In this document: positions 28,571 to 41,022 of the stretch, piece by piece | Layout: every line of letters begins with the position of its first letter | How positions within the stretch are numbered: position 1 is the stretch's first letter | DNA from: Monosiga brevicollis MX1 | Lineage: Eukaryota > Opisthokonta > Choanoflagellata > Craspedida > Salpingoecidae | NCBI RefSeq assembly: GCF_000002865.3 | Contig: NW_001865069.1 | Span: forward strand, 261,555 to 325,554 | Reading direction: 5' to 3' | Length of the DNA: 64,000 bases | Notes under the pieces: model-generated | Database searches by the model: none | The model's input: the letters and a program-made list of their open reading frames with translations, nothing else | Told to the model about the DNA's origin: nothing | Program-made: the position numbers and the translations under genes

Positions 28571-29264
28571 TTCTAGGTGGCAGTGAGACGCCGGTAGAGC
28601 CCTTCTGCGTGTACTTGCCGCTTGCATTTTTGTTCTGTGCGGGATCATATGATGCAGCCACGTATCTTCTCGTACACTTCTTCACCTCTCGTTTTTGTGC
28701 TTGCTTGTGATGGTCGTTTCCGATTGTATGGTTGAAGCGGCGTGGCCTGTCCTTGATTTGAAGCAGCGCAAGGCATGAGTGGCATGTGCAGGGTGTCATC
28801 TTATCTTTTTTTTTTTTTTTTTGGCTTGTTTTGTTCTTGTTTTTGGCGTTCTCTTACCCTTGTTGTCTTCCTCGTGTGTTGGCATGGTGCCTTGCGCTAG
28901 TGTCTCAATTTCCCTTTATTTCTTTTTTTTCTCTTTTTTTTTCTTTTTCAACTTTGGCAACATCGCTGAGCGGCGTTGTCGATCCACGTGCCCCAATTGA
29001 CATATGAGCGAGACCTTGGCATCTCCTTTCGGTCGTGCGTGGGCTCGGACAGCAACTTATGAGCGTATTGGTATTGACATCAATTTCCTCCAAGAATTTC
29101 TCATTTCTACATCGTTTTCTCCACGGCACAATTGTCAAGACATGATTCTGTGTGTGCCAAAATGAGCTTGGCCGCACACACAAGTACTCGAACAAAGCAA
29201 AATACGAGTCACAAGATAAAACAAACAAGGCCCTGGTCTGATGGGGCTCGCTGGCTTGTCGCAA
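28571..29264. other. Convergent intergenic region (myosin and haspin 3' ends)
   Basis: About 700 bp with T runs at 28806-28822 and 28922-28950, suitable as 3' UTR sequence. No exon or RNA gene recognised. Confidence 0.5.
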
Positions 29265-32200
29265 CTATTCAAGCGTGCACAAACCATCAACAAGTTGTAC
29301 AAATTCGATGGCACTGTGTGCCTTGGTTCGCAAAAGTGTGAGGTACGATTCAAGATCGACCTGAGCCTGCTGCTCGCGCTTAGCGGTGCTACGATACTGC
29401 TTTTGGTCCATGAGTTGCTCGCCCAGATAGACCAGCCAAGCGCAGTTGGTTTGTGGACAAAAGGTGTCCCATTGGTCATTGGTCAGCGCACGCATCTCAC
29501 GATACACATCAAATTGTCGGTCTCCTTGTCCTTGGAACAACATCTCGTCCGAAGCAAGGTCAAAATATGTCAACGCTATGATGATGATGATAAGATCGAA
29601 ATAAAAGACAAAGCCAAATAGTACGACAGTCAGTGGCTGCAAACGGGCAAACCGGCCGAGGCATCGCGCATGTCTTGCAACATACCTCCATCGCATTCCA
29701 AGCGTGATAACGTAAAGTCAATGATGCCCACTTGTAAGCCTAACGCCCCAACCCCATGCACGTCATGATGGTGAGAGCTGACACGGCCGGGTAGCCATGA
29801 ATGCCGATAGGTATCTTGGCACAACTTACCGCCGGTGGGAATATTGAGATTGTATGATTGACCATCGATCTGCAGGCGTGAAGTAATGTTCTTGTCTTGC
29901 GTTGGGCGCAACAAGACTGTCAAGTCCAACCAGAGTCGGGTCATGACACCGTCAAGCGAAAGGATTTGAGGTGAGCATTGTCCCTTTGGGGATTTTACAA
30001 CGATAAGATAAATGCGACGTACCGTTACCCCAATGACAATCGCGGTGCTCGAAGCGGTGCGCGGCTTCAGCTACGGCCAAGCCAGCGGCGGCTTGCAGCA
30101 GCACGTTCTGATAAAAAAACAAAACAAAACAAAACAAGGCCGAAAGCATTCAACCAAAAGCCCAAGTCAATGTAACGGAATGAGTTTGAAAGACACTCTT
30201 GGCAGCAGGCGCTTCCATTCTGTCGGGACGTACCTTGGCTTGGTAAAGTGAAGTCAGGTCGTAATCTTCCAAAGCCTGTCCTCCATTTGCAAAGGCCATA
30301 ATGAGAAACAACTGCTCTTTGCCAAAATTATCTGGACGGTCGTTGAGGCATTCGCGGGTCTCATCGGCCTCAAAGGCATCCCAAGCTTTGAGCAAACACT
30401 TAGGGTAGGGGCCGTGGCACAGTGTCATGCGGTAGCACGGAATGAAGTGGGGGGAAGAGTACTCGGCCTCGGCCTCGGCCAGACCCAGTCGCGAGAGCGC
30501 ATGTGTGGCAGTAACCTCGGACAGGATTTCTGCGGCGGCCTTTTGAGCCTCGCCGTTGTAAAGCACATCGCCTTCGATGGGCATGATTTTGAAGGCCACG
30601 CCCTGGCGCCCAGCCTTGTGAGTGGCAGACCACGTGGCTGGCAGCTCATCATACACGGTGGCAAAGACCTCGGCAAAGGAGCCCTCTCCAACCTTGAAGG
30701 CTTGGCCCATGGCTTTCTTGCCCCCAAATGCCTCGGCAAATGGCAATGGGCTGCTTTGTTTGCAAAGGGCATAGAGTTGTTTCAAGACTGTCATGGAGAG
30801 TACTGCCTCATCCGACTCTTTGGACGTGTTTACACTGCCGCAGCTCAAGGTGTCAATGTCCTCAGGGCTGGTCTCTTGAAGAGAAGCATTAGCTGATTCA
30901 TAGATGGATGCCTCTCTTGTGCAAGTTGAGTCGGGCTCTGCATTTGCATCTGCCGTTGATGAGACGTCGCTGCTTGATGCAGTGAGTTTGCATGCCAAGT
31001 TATTTTGGTCTTGGTACTGGGACTGTTCGCATGCCACTGGCTCGTTCATCATCGTTGAGGTCGATTCATGCGGTGGGGCGTTCTCCGCGCAAAGGCTCGT
31101 CTCCGCGGGGTCGCTCTCATCGGCACGGCTTGCTTCTGCTGTTGGATTTGGTGGCAAAGAGCGCGAGGCCAGGGATTCATTCTGCACCTCTGCGTTTTGC
31201 AAGGTTGCTAGAGCAGCTAGATGTGCTTTGGAGCGTAGATGGCGATTCACGTAGCGTTGATCCTTCAGTGTTCGGTTGCAGGCTTGACAATGGAGGTTTT
31301 CGTCCATCACTGATGCATTGCTGATGGCAGATGCGTTGGCGCTGATACTGGCCGACGCATCGGCGGACGAATCAATCACTGAGATCTCTGAAGATGGCTG
31401 GCTCAGCTCACCACATGCGGCGGCAGCAATGGAAGTCTCATGGCCAGCGGGTGTGCTCTGGAGCAAATCAGCCTGTTGTTGTGAGGTGCTCTGATCTGGC
31501 TTGCAGTGGGAATTTGAACGCTCCACAGCCGATTCAAGATCAGCCACCTCAACTGCGTTGATGAGCTGCGAGCTTTGAGCTGATTGAGCCATAGCTTCGA
31601 GTTGCTCGCCATCCATGGAAATGCACTCGAGAGACGGCATCTCTGACAGATTCATATTAGCTAGGCGCTCAAGCTCGCGGTGAAGCGGGCGGGCATCTGG
31701 GCCTGGCTCAGGGGTGTGGATTTTGGTGACTGGTGTGGCCGCCTGGCTCTCCATCTGGAAAAGCAGGATAGGCAATGCAGGGCACAGCAGGCAGGTGTGA
31801 GAGAGGAAAGGAGAAAGGACAGGGCAGGAGAAAGAGGGCGCGTGCGTCTGTTGATTCATGCGGGACTGAAGCAGAGGGACGCACTGAGCTGATCATTGAC
31901 AAATCCGGCTCTTCCAACGTGCGAAGGCCTTGTGGTGTCGAGGTCACAAGCCCCAAGGGCCCACGAAAAGGCGAAGCTTGTGGCGTAGCGAGTGCAAGCT
32001 CAGTGGCTGCCTTTTTGGAAGCGGTGCGATTGGTTCGGAGCTGCGAAACCGTTGTGCCTACGATAATCGAAGAGAGCTTTGATGAAGCAGAGATCAGGCC
32101 TGACTGGGAATCTTTCGCGGCTGCTTACCGTGCTTTCGGGTTGGACCGGTAGGCCGGGCCAGCGGGGAGAGGGGTAGCTATGGAGGAAACAATCAGTAGA

Positions 32201-32436
32201 CCAATGAGCCATCCGAGAGCCGCTGACACCTGAAGTTGTTCGTTGTTTGGCGTGCGTGCTGATTGTCAACTTACACCCTCATCATCGGTTGCAAAGCCGA
32301 GACCAGCGGAGCGTCGCCGTCCTTGACGCCCGTGGGTTTTCAGCAAGGCACGCAATTGAGGTCGCACTTCTGGCCGGCGCGAGTAGCCGGACCAAGGCTC
32401 ATGGCCTTTGGTGCTTGGAGTTCTATTACAAGCCAT
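29265..32436 (-). CDS. HASPIN: Haspin family atypical protein kinase with N-terminal C2H2 zinc finger (813 aa)
   Basis: Haspin phosphorylates histone H3 Thr3 in mitosis and so places Aurora B at centromeres. Eight exons join in phase: 32436-32275, 32177-32129, 32057-31885, 31754-30234, 30107-30023, 29916-29830, 29739-29686, 29575-29265. The kinase domain covers about residues 450-813: VGEGSFAEVF (about 483), the haspin signature IEGDVLYNGE, LLKAWDAFEADET and NDRPDNF, HRDCHWGN (about 656-663), and DFTLSRLE, where haspin has DYT instead of the usual DFG, then GDRQFDVYREM. The N-terminal half is Ser-rich and disordered-looking, with a basic start and one C2H2 finger (CQAC then HLRSKAH, about residues 283-305), which I do not know from animal haspins. 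Exons 1-3 are supported by phase and splice signals only. Confidence 0.95.
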
Positions 32437-32984
32437 GGCGTTGTTTGCAAATGAAGTGAGCCGGGTTGGTGCCTGCCATGCTCAAAGTGTTTACACTGAA
32501 ATTCACACCAGAGGCTCGACCTTCTTACCCTGGCGTGGCAGACGTAAAGCGATGATTCTCATCCGCAACGCTTCCGGGCGCCGGTGACGCCGGCGTGGCC
32601 TTGACGGGTGAGAGCGAGCCCAAGACAAGAAAGTGTATGAGGTGACAATACATAACCTGTCTCAGGCGGAGCAGGCACTAGCACAGATACATGTACAAAA
32701 CACACCGAGTCATTCAAGGGTTTGTAGCAGGATGGCGTCGCCTCTTCTTTATTCAGCTGAGCTGCCGGGCGCAGTGGGGAAGGTTCAGCACTTCCAAATC
32801 CAAATGTGGCAGCTGGGGCAGCTTCTTTCTTGGAACCGGGAGCTGTCCCGCCACGGTAGCGTTGTCGAAACGCCATGCTACCACGGGCTACCAAAACGCC
32901 CTTTTGTTCCTTTTTTTTTTATGAGCTTTTGTCTGTTCCTTGGCAGAAAGGGAATAAGGCACAATACACCTTTTGCGCGTTGAG

Positions 32985-32989
<5 letters not shown>

Positions 32990-33037
<48 letters not shown>
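32990..33037 (+). repeat. CAG triplet repeat (about 16 units)
   Basis: Uninterrupted CAG run in the haspin/AP-1 gamma intergenic region. It can be read as poly-Gln, poly-Ala or poly-Ser on one strand but lies in no supported exon. Confidence 0.95.
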
Positions 33038-33038
<1 letters not shown>

Positions 33039-33186
33039 TATTTTTGAGTTTTGTGATCAAGCGATGCGTTTGAATTTGAGCGGGAAGAGCAAATTGTCAG
33101 ACGTTTGTTTCTTGACTTTTGGTGTTTTTTCGCTTGCAAGCCAACGCACCTTTGTGAATGCTTTGTTGGTCTTTTGTTCGTGTGTG

Positions 33187-33200
33187 TGTCTCTCTCTGTC

Positions 33201-33231
<31 letters not shown>

Positions 33232-33365
33232 GTCTCTGTCTCTGTCTCTGTCCTCTCTCTGTCTCTCTGTGCCTCTCTCTGAATCTCTCTCTCTGTCTCT
33301 CTGTCTGTCTCTGTCTGTCTCTCTGTCTCTCTGTCTCTCTCTTCTCGTCTCTGTGTGTCACTCTC
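33187..33365 (+). repeat. TCTG/TC-rich simple repeat upstream of AP-1 gamma
   Basis: About 180 bp of mixed TC and TCTG units on the plus strand, ending some 150 bp before the AP-1 gamma start codon. It could act as a polypyrimidine-rich 5' UTR or promoter element. Confidence 0.9.
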
Positions 33366-33513
33366 TCATCTATTTTCAGTGAACGGCGGCGCGGCAGTGG
33401 CGGCGAGCGGACCGAAGAAGCTCGAGCAGAACCGCTTTGAACAGGCGTGCCTGGGTACTGTGCTGCTGGTTGAGGCTGTGAGGGTGGACGTTGGCTGTTG
33501 AGAACCAATCAGG

Positions 33514-36500
33514 ATGGCTCCGCGCAAGCTCCGCGACTTGATCCAGCGCGTGCGCAGCGCCAAGACGGCAGCGGAGGAGCGCGAAATCGTGCAGAAGGAA
33601 TGCGCAGATGTACGTAGTATGCAGTGCTGGCAATGTTCAATGCACACAGCTTGGTTGGGCTGAACGCAGCGCAACGCAGCGATTGCGAGGAGGCGGCGGC
33701 GGAAAGCACAAGTTGTTTTATTCTCTCGCCAGTTGCTGCTTTGTTTAGTCTTGTTGTTGAGCGGCTGTGGCTGAAGTGTCAATGGCCCGTGTGCGCAAGC
33801 TGATGCGCCTTGCAGAGAGAAAAGGGTTGGCTCATGTTGATGCACTGGGCGCTTGTTGCTGTGTCATAGATTCGTACGTGCTTCCGCAGCGAGGAGCGCG
33901 AGTACAGCGCCCGCAACGTCGCCAAGCTCCTCTACATTTACATGCTGGGCTACCCCGCCCACTTTGGCCAGGTGCGTGCGTCCCCTCGCAGATGGACGAT
34001 TGGCGTCGTGGCACTGGCGTATCGCCACGTCCTTTCGCCTTTGCTGATGCCGGCCCTTTCAGGTTGAATGCATGAAGCTGGTGTCATCCAACCGCTTCTT
34101 GGACAAGCGCATCGGTACGCCGTACCCTCGTAGTTGGCTCTGCGTTCTGGGCGGGATCTGACCCGGCTTGATTGGCTTAGCTCACGTTGTTATGCCCTAC
34201 CCCTCGGTCTTGCTGTGACTTCTGAAATATAGGCCATCTGGGCACCATGTTGCTGCTCGACGAGGAGAAGGAGCTGCACCTGATGGTGACCAACTCACTC
34301 AAACAGGACATGAACCACAAGGTTCCGGTACGTCGCTGCGCCGACCAAGCATACCGGGTCGATAGAACTGGTGCGCGCGTGTGTGTGTGTGTGTTTGTTG
34401 GTCTTGCTCTTACTGGCGCTGATCTTTTCTGCCATAGTATGTGGCCAGCATGGCCCTGTGTACGCTCGGCGCCATCGCATCCCGCGACATGGCTCGCGAC
34501 TTGGTCGGCGAGGTTGAGAAGCTGATCAAGTCCTCCAACGCCTACATCAAGAAAAAAGCCACACTTTGTGCCGTCCGCTTTATGCGCAAGGATCCCATGC
34601 TTGTCGAAAACTTTCTCTCCTCCACCCGCACTTTGGTGTGTCAAAGGCGTTGGTCTTGTTGATCTGGTGTTGTTCCATTTGTTTTTATTCTTTGGCTCAT
34701 GTTTATGGCTATGACTGCTGCGACCCCATCAGCTTTCGGAGCGTCACCACGGCGTCCTCATCACAGGCATTACCATGATTGAGGAAATTGCCATCAATGA
34801 TCCCGAAGCACTCGGCCACTTTCGTCGCGTACGTCCTGTCATCACGTCACGACCCGCGACCATGGCGCCATTTCCCGCTTCCTGACCGCTGTGTTTGGTA
34901 TTTGACATCCACCGCCCCCTAGCTGGTACCAAACCTGGTGCGATTGTTGAAGAACCTGATGTCTGCGGGCTTCTCCGCGGATCATGACGTCAATGGAGTG
35001 ACGGATCCATTCCTTCAGTGTCGCATTCTCCGCCTCTTGCGTATCTTGGGCAAGGGCGACATGGAAGCTTCCGAGGCCATGAATGACATTTTGGCTGAGG
35101 TGGCAACCAACACATCCAGCACAACGAACGTGGGCAATGCCGTTCTCTACGAGGCCGTGCGCTGCGTCATGGAGATCAAGGCCGAGGTGCGTAACCGTAT
35201 CTTGCCTTCCCTGGGCCAACTTGCTTCGCGCCTGCCCACCCCCCCCCCCCGCGCGCTTGGCCAGGTGCGCCATTGTTCGGCCGGCCAATCCCTCAGTTGC
35301 CCTTGTGTCACAAACACGCAGAGCGGCTTGCGCGTTCTGGCCATCAACAACTTGGGCCGCTTTCTGCTGAACCCCGACCGCAACATCCGGTGCGCCCTGC
35401 CCGAGCCAGTGCACAGCCCAATCATCCCTGCCCGCCAAATCCGCGTGTTTCTGACCCTTGACATTTATTTTTCCATCCCCGTGCGATAGCTACGTGGCCT
35501 TGACAACGCTTCTGCGCGTCGTGCAAGGTGGTGAACAAGGCGCCGAGGCCGTCCAACGGCACCGTGCCGTGATTGTAGATTGCCTGCGCGTGAGTAGGCC
35601 ACACGACAAGGGCTCGCTCACCTTCTTCTACGCCTATAGACACTAAAGCTGTCACTCATGTACCCTGTATGCCTGGTCTGCTGGCGGTCTGCAGGAGCCT
35701 GACGTAACCATTCGTCGCCGTGCATTGGCCCTGGCGTTTGCCCTCATCAACTCGGTGAGTTTGCACTTGCTAGTTCCGTCCGATCTGTATGGGATCCCAA
35801 CCGTCACCTTGTTCTTCTACCTATCGTTCACTTTTTGTTGGCCGAACTTTTGTTTATGAATCTAGAATAACGTTCGCTCAGTTGTGGCCGAGCTTCTCAG
35901 CTTTCTGGAGGTGGCCGAGAAAGGTGCGACAGCTTGGGTCATCATTCTTGCGACCTGGGGCTTCTGCTCATTTTGACACCTGCGCTACTTGTGGGCTTCC
36001 TCTCAATGAGAGCAGAGTTTCGCGCCTACATGGTCACCGAGCTCTTGGTGGCATCGGACAAGTTTGCGCCCACCGCCAAATGGCACGTCGACACTCTGCT
36101 GCGCGTGCTTGAGCTGGCCGGCGGTCATCTGACCGAGGAAGGCGTGGCTGAGGTTGTTCAGATTATTGCCGAGAAGGACGACTTGCATCGCTATGCTTCT
36201 CAGCGCCTTTTTGTGGCCTCGTGCAAGCCCAAGCCATCTCAACCCTTGTTGCAAATCTCTGCTTGGTGCATCGGCGAGTTTGGCGATCAGTTGATCGGTA
36301 CGTGACTGTAAAATTGCCTTGAACTGAGACCCGTCGCAGCGCATCAAGAAGCCCACAGTCGCATTGACACCTTTTTTCCTCGTCCTTTGTGTAGCTGGTG
36401 GTGCCATTGAGCCTGAAGAGGGCGCAGAGCCCATTATTCCCTCGGGCGAGACGTTGCTGGAGCATCTCAAGGGTATCGTGCAGCACCCCAGTCATGGCCT

Positions 36501-38546
36501 GGTAAGATTTCCTTTCCTGTTTCTGTCTGTGTCTGTCTTGGCGTTGGTTTGGCATTTGATTGTCGCCATATCTGCTCAGAGCTTGCTCTTGACGCGAAAC
36601 AATCTAACCCGCTCGGCCATATGGGTTGCTGTTCTTCTCGCCTGCTTCTGCTGATAGGCAACCAAGGAGTATGCCATGAACGCAATCATGAAGCTGTCGG
36701 TTCGCGATCCAAACTTGGCTGGCAGTGTGCGCAACACGGTACGTTCTACCAACACCTCTCTGGGTTGGCGTTTCATCCGGGCTACCGACTTAATTTCTCA
36801 ATCATTTTTTTAACTTCTTTGACACACACCGGATTTGGGGTATAGTTGGATCCCTTCCGTCGTGCGCACGACGAGGAACTTCAGCAGCGTGCAACCGAAT
36901 ACTCTGCCGTGTTCTCTTCCTTTGATCACATGCGCGCCGCATTGTTGGAGCGCATGCCCGTCGCGGAGAGCAAACAACACCGCGTCATCACAGACCAGGA
37001 ACCGACTCCGCAAATCGCAGCACCGGCCGAAGCTGCAGGTGAGTCGTGGAGTTGAGGCCTGCGTGATGACCTAGTGGCCTCTCGTCTTTCGTCTTGAACT
37101 CATGGCTTTCTCTTGATTTTGGGCAATCAATGGGATGGCAGGCGGCGGAGATCTGCTTGACTTGCTCGGCGACTCTGGTACGAATCTAGATGCTATGCGT
37201 TCCATTCCATCTTCCAGTTGCAGCTTGCTCTGTTCGCCCAGGCCTCACTGCTTCGTTGCGCAATGCATGTGTTAGTCCCAGCTTCAACTTCCGCTCCAAC
37301 GGGCAGTGCCGATAATGGCTTGTTGGATCTCTTGGGCGGCGGGGCACCAGCGTCTACAAACACACCCATGAGTGGCGGCGACGGTGGTCTCTTTGATCTT
37401 CTCGGTGGTTCAACTGGGTCAACGCCGGCGGCGCCTCCCAGCAGCAACGGTGAGAGCTGCTTTATGTTGCTTGTTTCCGAATTTGTCGCACGTCCCTTGG
37501 CCTGCCGACCCATTTTTGTCCTCATGGCTCGACGCTCTTTATGCATCACGTATCGGTTGTACAGGCGGTCTTGATGATTTGTTGGGCGGCCTGTTGGGTG
37601 GGTCCTCTACTCCAGCCCCAGCCGCGACCTCTGCCCCCTCCAGCGGTGGCCTAGATGATTTGCTTGGTGGCCTGGGAGGCGGCTCTGCGTCTGTTGAGCC
37701 CGCGTCAAACGGTGAGCTCTTCCCTTTTTAGGCTGTGATGCGTCTTTTGTTCAAACGCTTGGCCGCATTGGTTCATAACATGTGTTCTCATATGTGCGAC
37801 GTGTGTGTGCGTGTGTGTAGGCGCCGATCCCTTTGGTGGAATGTTTGGGGCTGGCTCACAGGCGCCGGCCGCTCCTGTTCCTTTTGAGGCCTTTCACGAA
37901 GATGGCTTGCGACTCATGTTTGCAGCCACCAAGCAAGCAGACGGTCGTGAGTATTTGAGTATTTGAGCATGAAGTCCTGCTGTCTGCCCCTCGTTGGCGG
38001 CTTTTTTCCCCCTTCTGATTGTCCCCGCTTTCTGATTTGCAGAGATTGTGGTGGACATGGTTGCCACCAACAGCACCATGAACGCACTGACAAACTACAA
38101 CCTTCAAGTGGCAGTACCTCGGGTAGGCTGAGCGTGTCAAGCATCCCCAGACACTTCATTTGCAGTTTTGCAATTCGATGACCTCATGTTCTGTTCAATG
38201 TTTGATTCCTGGCTTAGTCATTTACTGTCCAGCTACAACCAGCTTCAAGCACCACTGTGCCTGCAGTCAACTCGGGCCAAGTGACCCAGAAGGCATATGT
38301 CACAACGAGCGGCGTATGTTGGCGCTCCAGTCGTGCTGGCCGGACTTTTTTTGGAAGTCTCAGAGTGTTCAAAGTGGCTTTCATCGGTTGTACTCACACA
38401 TACGCTGGGGCTGTGCTTGGCTTGCCTTTGTTGCGCTACCTTAGGGAGCACCCCTGAAGATGCTGTTGCGTATTAGTTACGAGAACGATGGCATGCCCAT
38501 TATGAAGCAACACCAGGTCGGCAACTTTCCAGGTCTTACAGCTTAA
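33514..38546 (+). CDS. AP1G1: AP-1 clathrin adaptor complex, gamma-adaptin subunit (more than 20 exons)
   Basis: Gamma-adaptin is the large subunit of AP-1, which sorts cargo between trans-Golgi and endosomes into clathrin coats. The start [20 protein letters not shown] and the following blocks [126 protein letters not shown] and [12 protein letters not shown] follow animal AP1G1 collinearly across the trunk. The hinge (about 37140-37830) holds five clathrin-box-like DLL repeats ([32 protein letters not shown] twice). The ear domain (about 37840-38546) starts with DPFGGMFG and includes [31 protein letters not shown] and LRISYENDG, ending FPGLTA. Many introns are under 150 bp. Internal boundaries were matched by homology rather than all verified by phase. 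Confidence 0.97.
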
Positions 38547-38915
38547 GAAACTTTTGTTGATGAGAATCCGGTCCGGTTCAGACGCTAGCCTGGACTCTGT
38601 TCCCCCATGTGTCAACATGATCCCCGTTCGCTTGCCCGCCCTCGTTCTTTTTGTTCTTGCGGGCCAACGGCCTAGAGCCCCATGAATTGACTTCTTTGCA
38701 ACCGCTATTTGTTTGCGGCTTTGGGAGTAGCCCCCTTAAGCTGCACACTCACGTGATAGCATGAAACCGACTTGCCTCGCTAACCGCGAGGAAAAAGATG
38801 CCATCAACTCTTCCAATTTTTTTTTTTTTTTTTTGCTTTGTCTCTCTTTTGTCTCTCTCTGTACAAGCACCTTTCTCTCACACACACATGCATTTTTCCT
38901 CACTGACTCACTGAC
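38547..38915. other. Short intergenic region between AP-1 gamma and KDSR
   Basis: About 370 bp between two genes on the same strand. It contains a T run (about 38818-38834) followed by TC-rich sequence just before the KDSR start. Nothing else seen. Confidence 0.5.
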
Positions 38916-40835
38916 ATGAACTGCTTTGCAACGGTCTCTCTGGGCTACGCCGCCCTGTGCGTGGTACGACACGATAACACGCCAGTGGACCGTGGTACTG
39001 GTGCAGTACTGAGACGGCTGCGGCTTTGTGGCTATCGGCACGAATTCTACTCACCGAGCCTATATGTTCCCTGGTGTGTGATGATCGTTTATTGTGGGGA
39101 GTAGGTGGCGTATCTGTACCGCAAGCTGCGTGCGCCTGGTTTCAAGGTCGAAGGCAAGCATGCCGTCATCACCGGCGGCTCTCTAGGCCTCGGCCTGGAA
39201 ATTGCCAAGAAGTTTGCCGCGGTATGCCGGCGCTCTCTTTCTTGACCGCGGCCTTGATGTGGCTTGTGTGGCTCGTGTTGATCTGCATGCGTTTGCTCTG
39301 TGTGCAAACAATCTCCAGGCTGGCGCCAACGTGACCATCATGGCTCGCAACGAAGCCAAGCTCAAGGCCGCCGTGGAGGAAATCAGCCGCAACAAAAAAG
39401 ATCTCAGCAAGGTACTTTTGTTTGGAACATCTCCTTCGACGCAGTTAAGATTCAGATGCCCACGGGACGAGATCCATCACACGCTCAACCAGCCATGCCG
39501 TTGATTTCATGCGAGTAGATTTGCTACGTGCCCTGCGACGTGACAAACGTCGAGGCAGTCAGGGAAGCTCTGACCCGTGCTACATCCATCAATGGTGCCA
39601 TTGATTATTTGATTTGCAGCGCAGGCATGGCGGCGCCTGGCTACTTTTTGGAGTCTAAGATTGAGACTCATCGTCAGCAGATGGATGTCAACTACTTTGG
39701 CTGCGTCAACATGGTCCACGCAGCGCTGCCCGACATGATCCAGGCCAAGCGCAAGCCCACCATCATCCTCGTCAGCAGCGCCGTTTGCTTTGGCAGTGCG
39801 TACTGCTAGCGAAAGGAAACGCGGCACGCCATTGCTGGCTCCCTCACACGGCGCTCGGTGCTGGCGCTCGATCCCTCCCCGACCTAGGTTTTGTGGGCTA
39901 TTCACAGTACTCTCCGTCCAAATTTGCCGTGCGCGCCCTTGCTGATGCCCTGCGCAACGAGCTCTTGGTGAGTTTCCTGTGTGCTCGAATATCGTGGAGA
40001 AGCAAGGCGACCCTTGTGCTTGTTGACACCACCGTTCAGCTCACGCTGTTTGGGCACAGCGCTACGACATTCGTGTGATGATTTACTTCCCATCCAGCAT
40101 GAACACCCCTGGTTTTGAGATCGAGGAGCTCACCAAGCCCCAGGAGACGCGCGTAAGTGCCAAGGCCACCTCATGCGCGCGCCCAGTCATCAAGTGCGCA
40201 CCTTCACCATCCCTTGCTGGCAACATGCGGTCCCACCTTAAAAGGACATTGAGGGTCAAATGGGCCTCATCGAAGCGGACCAGGCAGCGCAAAAGTTGAT
40301 CGACGGTAGGCCCTGAACTTTTTTCATTTATTTTTTTATTTTTTATTTTTTATTTTTTTAAATGCTTTCGGTTCAACGAACCGGCGTGAATAGCCTTGAT
40401 AGAATGCTTGCTTTTCAAGCCAATGCCATGTGCAACACCTGATCTGTACTTTGCTTCCTCACCGCGTTGTATGTGTGCTAGGCATCGCCAGCGGTGCTTA
40501 CAGTGTTACCACGGAAGCTCTCGGCGAGTTGGCTCGCATGGTAGGGCGACATCCACCACCCCTTTATTTGTTTTCTGGGCTCTCGCTTGTCTTTGATGCG
40601 CTGGGCGTTTCAATGTAGGGCACTTGTGGTATTCAGCCGCGCGAAATGCCCCTCCTCGAAATTTTGGTGGCACCAATTTTCGTGGTTGTAGCCCTCGGAT
40701 ACCAGGTCTACATGGACTATACGGCGCGCAACGTAAGGCCTGCCGCAACATGTGGTTTGCCCGTGCTTGCGTGTTCATTTTGACGTCGCTACAACGAATG
40801 CATCGCAGGGAGCTGGCAAGTCCAAGAAGGAGTAA
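38916..40835 (+). CDS. KDSR: 3-ketodihydrosphingosine reductase (322 aa, 10 exons)
   Basis: KDSR (yeast TSC10) reduces 3-ketodihydrosphingosine to dihydrosphingosine with NADPH, the second step of sphingolipid synthesis, on the ER membrane. Ten exons join in phase: 38916-38963, 39105-39221, 39319-39411, 39519-39795, 39888-39967, 40060-40152, 40245-40305, 40482-40540, 40619-40732 and 40809-40835. A hydrophobic N-terminal helix is followed by the short-chain dehydrogenase fold: TGGSLGLG (cofactor loop), MARNEAKL, CSAGMAAPG (the NAG-type motif), INxG-like MDVNYFG, catalytic Ser in LVSSAV, and YSPSK (YxxxK). The family-specific MNTPGFEIEELTKPQET matches the DTPGFAEENRTKPLET of animal KDSR. A C-terminal hydrophobic stretch (LVAPIFVVVALGYQVYM) fits the second membrane anchor. 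Confidence 0.95.
40324..40363 (+). repeat. ATTTTTT-type AT-rich run in KDSR intron
   Basis: Five to six degenerate ATTTTT units in the intron after exon 7. A very similar run lies in a SNF2 intron at about 20416-20449. Confidence 0.8.
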
Positions 40836-41022
40836 GCTTGATGACGGCCCAGGGCTGGGGCGACAAATTGAGAGATCTTTGCGCCATAAATTCATGAGTG
40901 AAACGACAAATAGCGCCGGCACACAGTGCGAGCGCGTGAGCTGAGCATCCGGGGTGGAATGGCCACAAGATGAAGGCCATAAGCGGGTAGCCGTTGTACA
41001 TGAAGGGAGGCGGCGGTCGGAT

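Larger units (their letters stand above)
32437..33513. promoter_or_regulatory. Divergent region between haspin and AP-1 gamma genes
   Basis: About 1.1 kb separating two diverging start codons, so promoters of both genes should lie here. It contains a CAG triplet array and a TC-rich array, both listed separately. The C-terminal part near 33380-33513 is probably the AP-1 gamma 5' UTR. No defined motif can be claimed. Confidence 0.5.

Noticed and set aside
31885-32180. An 8-base or 26-base intron in the haspin N-terminus
   Set aside because: Too short for spliceosomal splicing. A 71-base intron (32128-32058) with good ends keeps the frame instead.
32875-33282. Poly-Ala/poly-Ser open frame across the CAG repeat
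   Set aside because: It lies in the intergenic region between divergent genes, has no splice link to either gene and no conserved flanking sequence.
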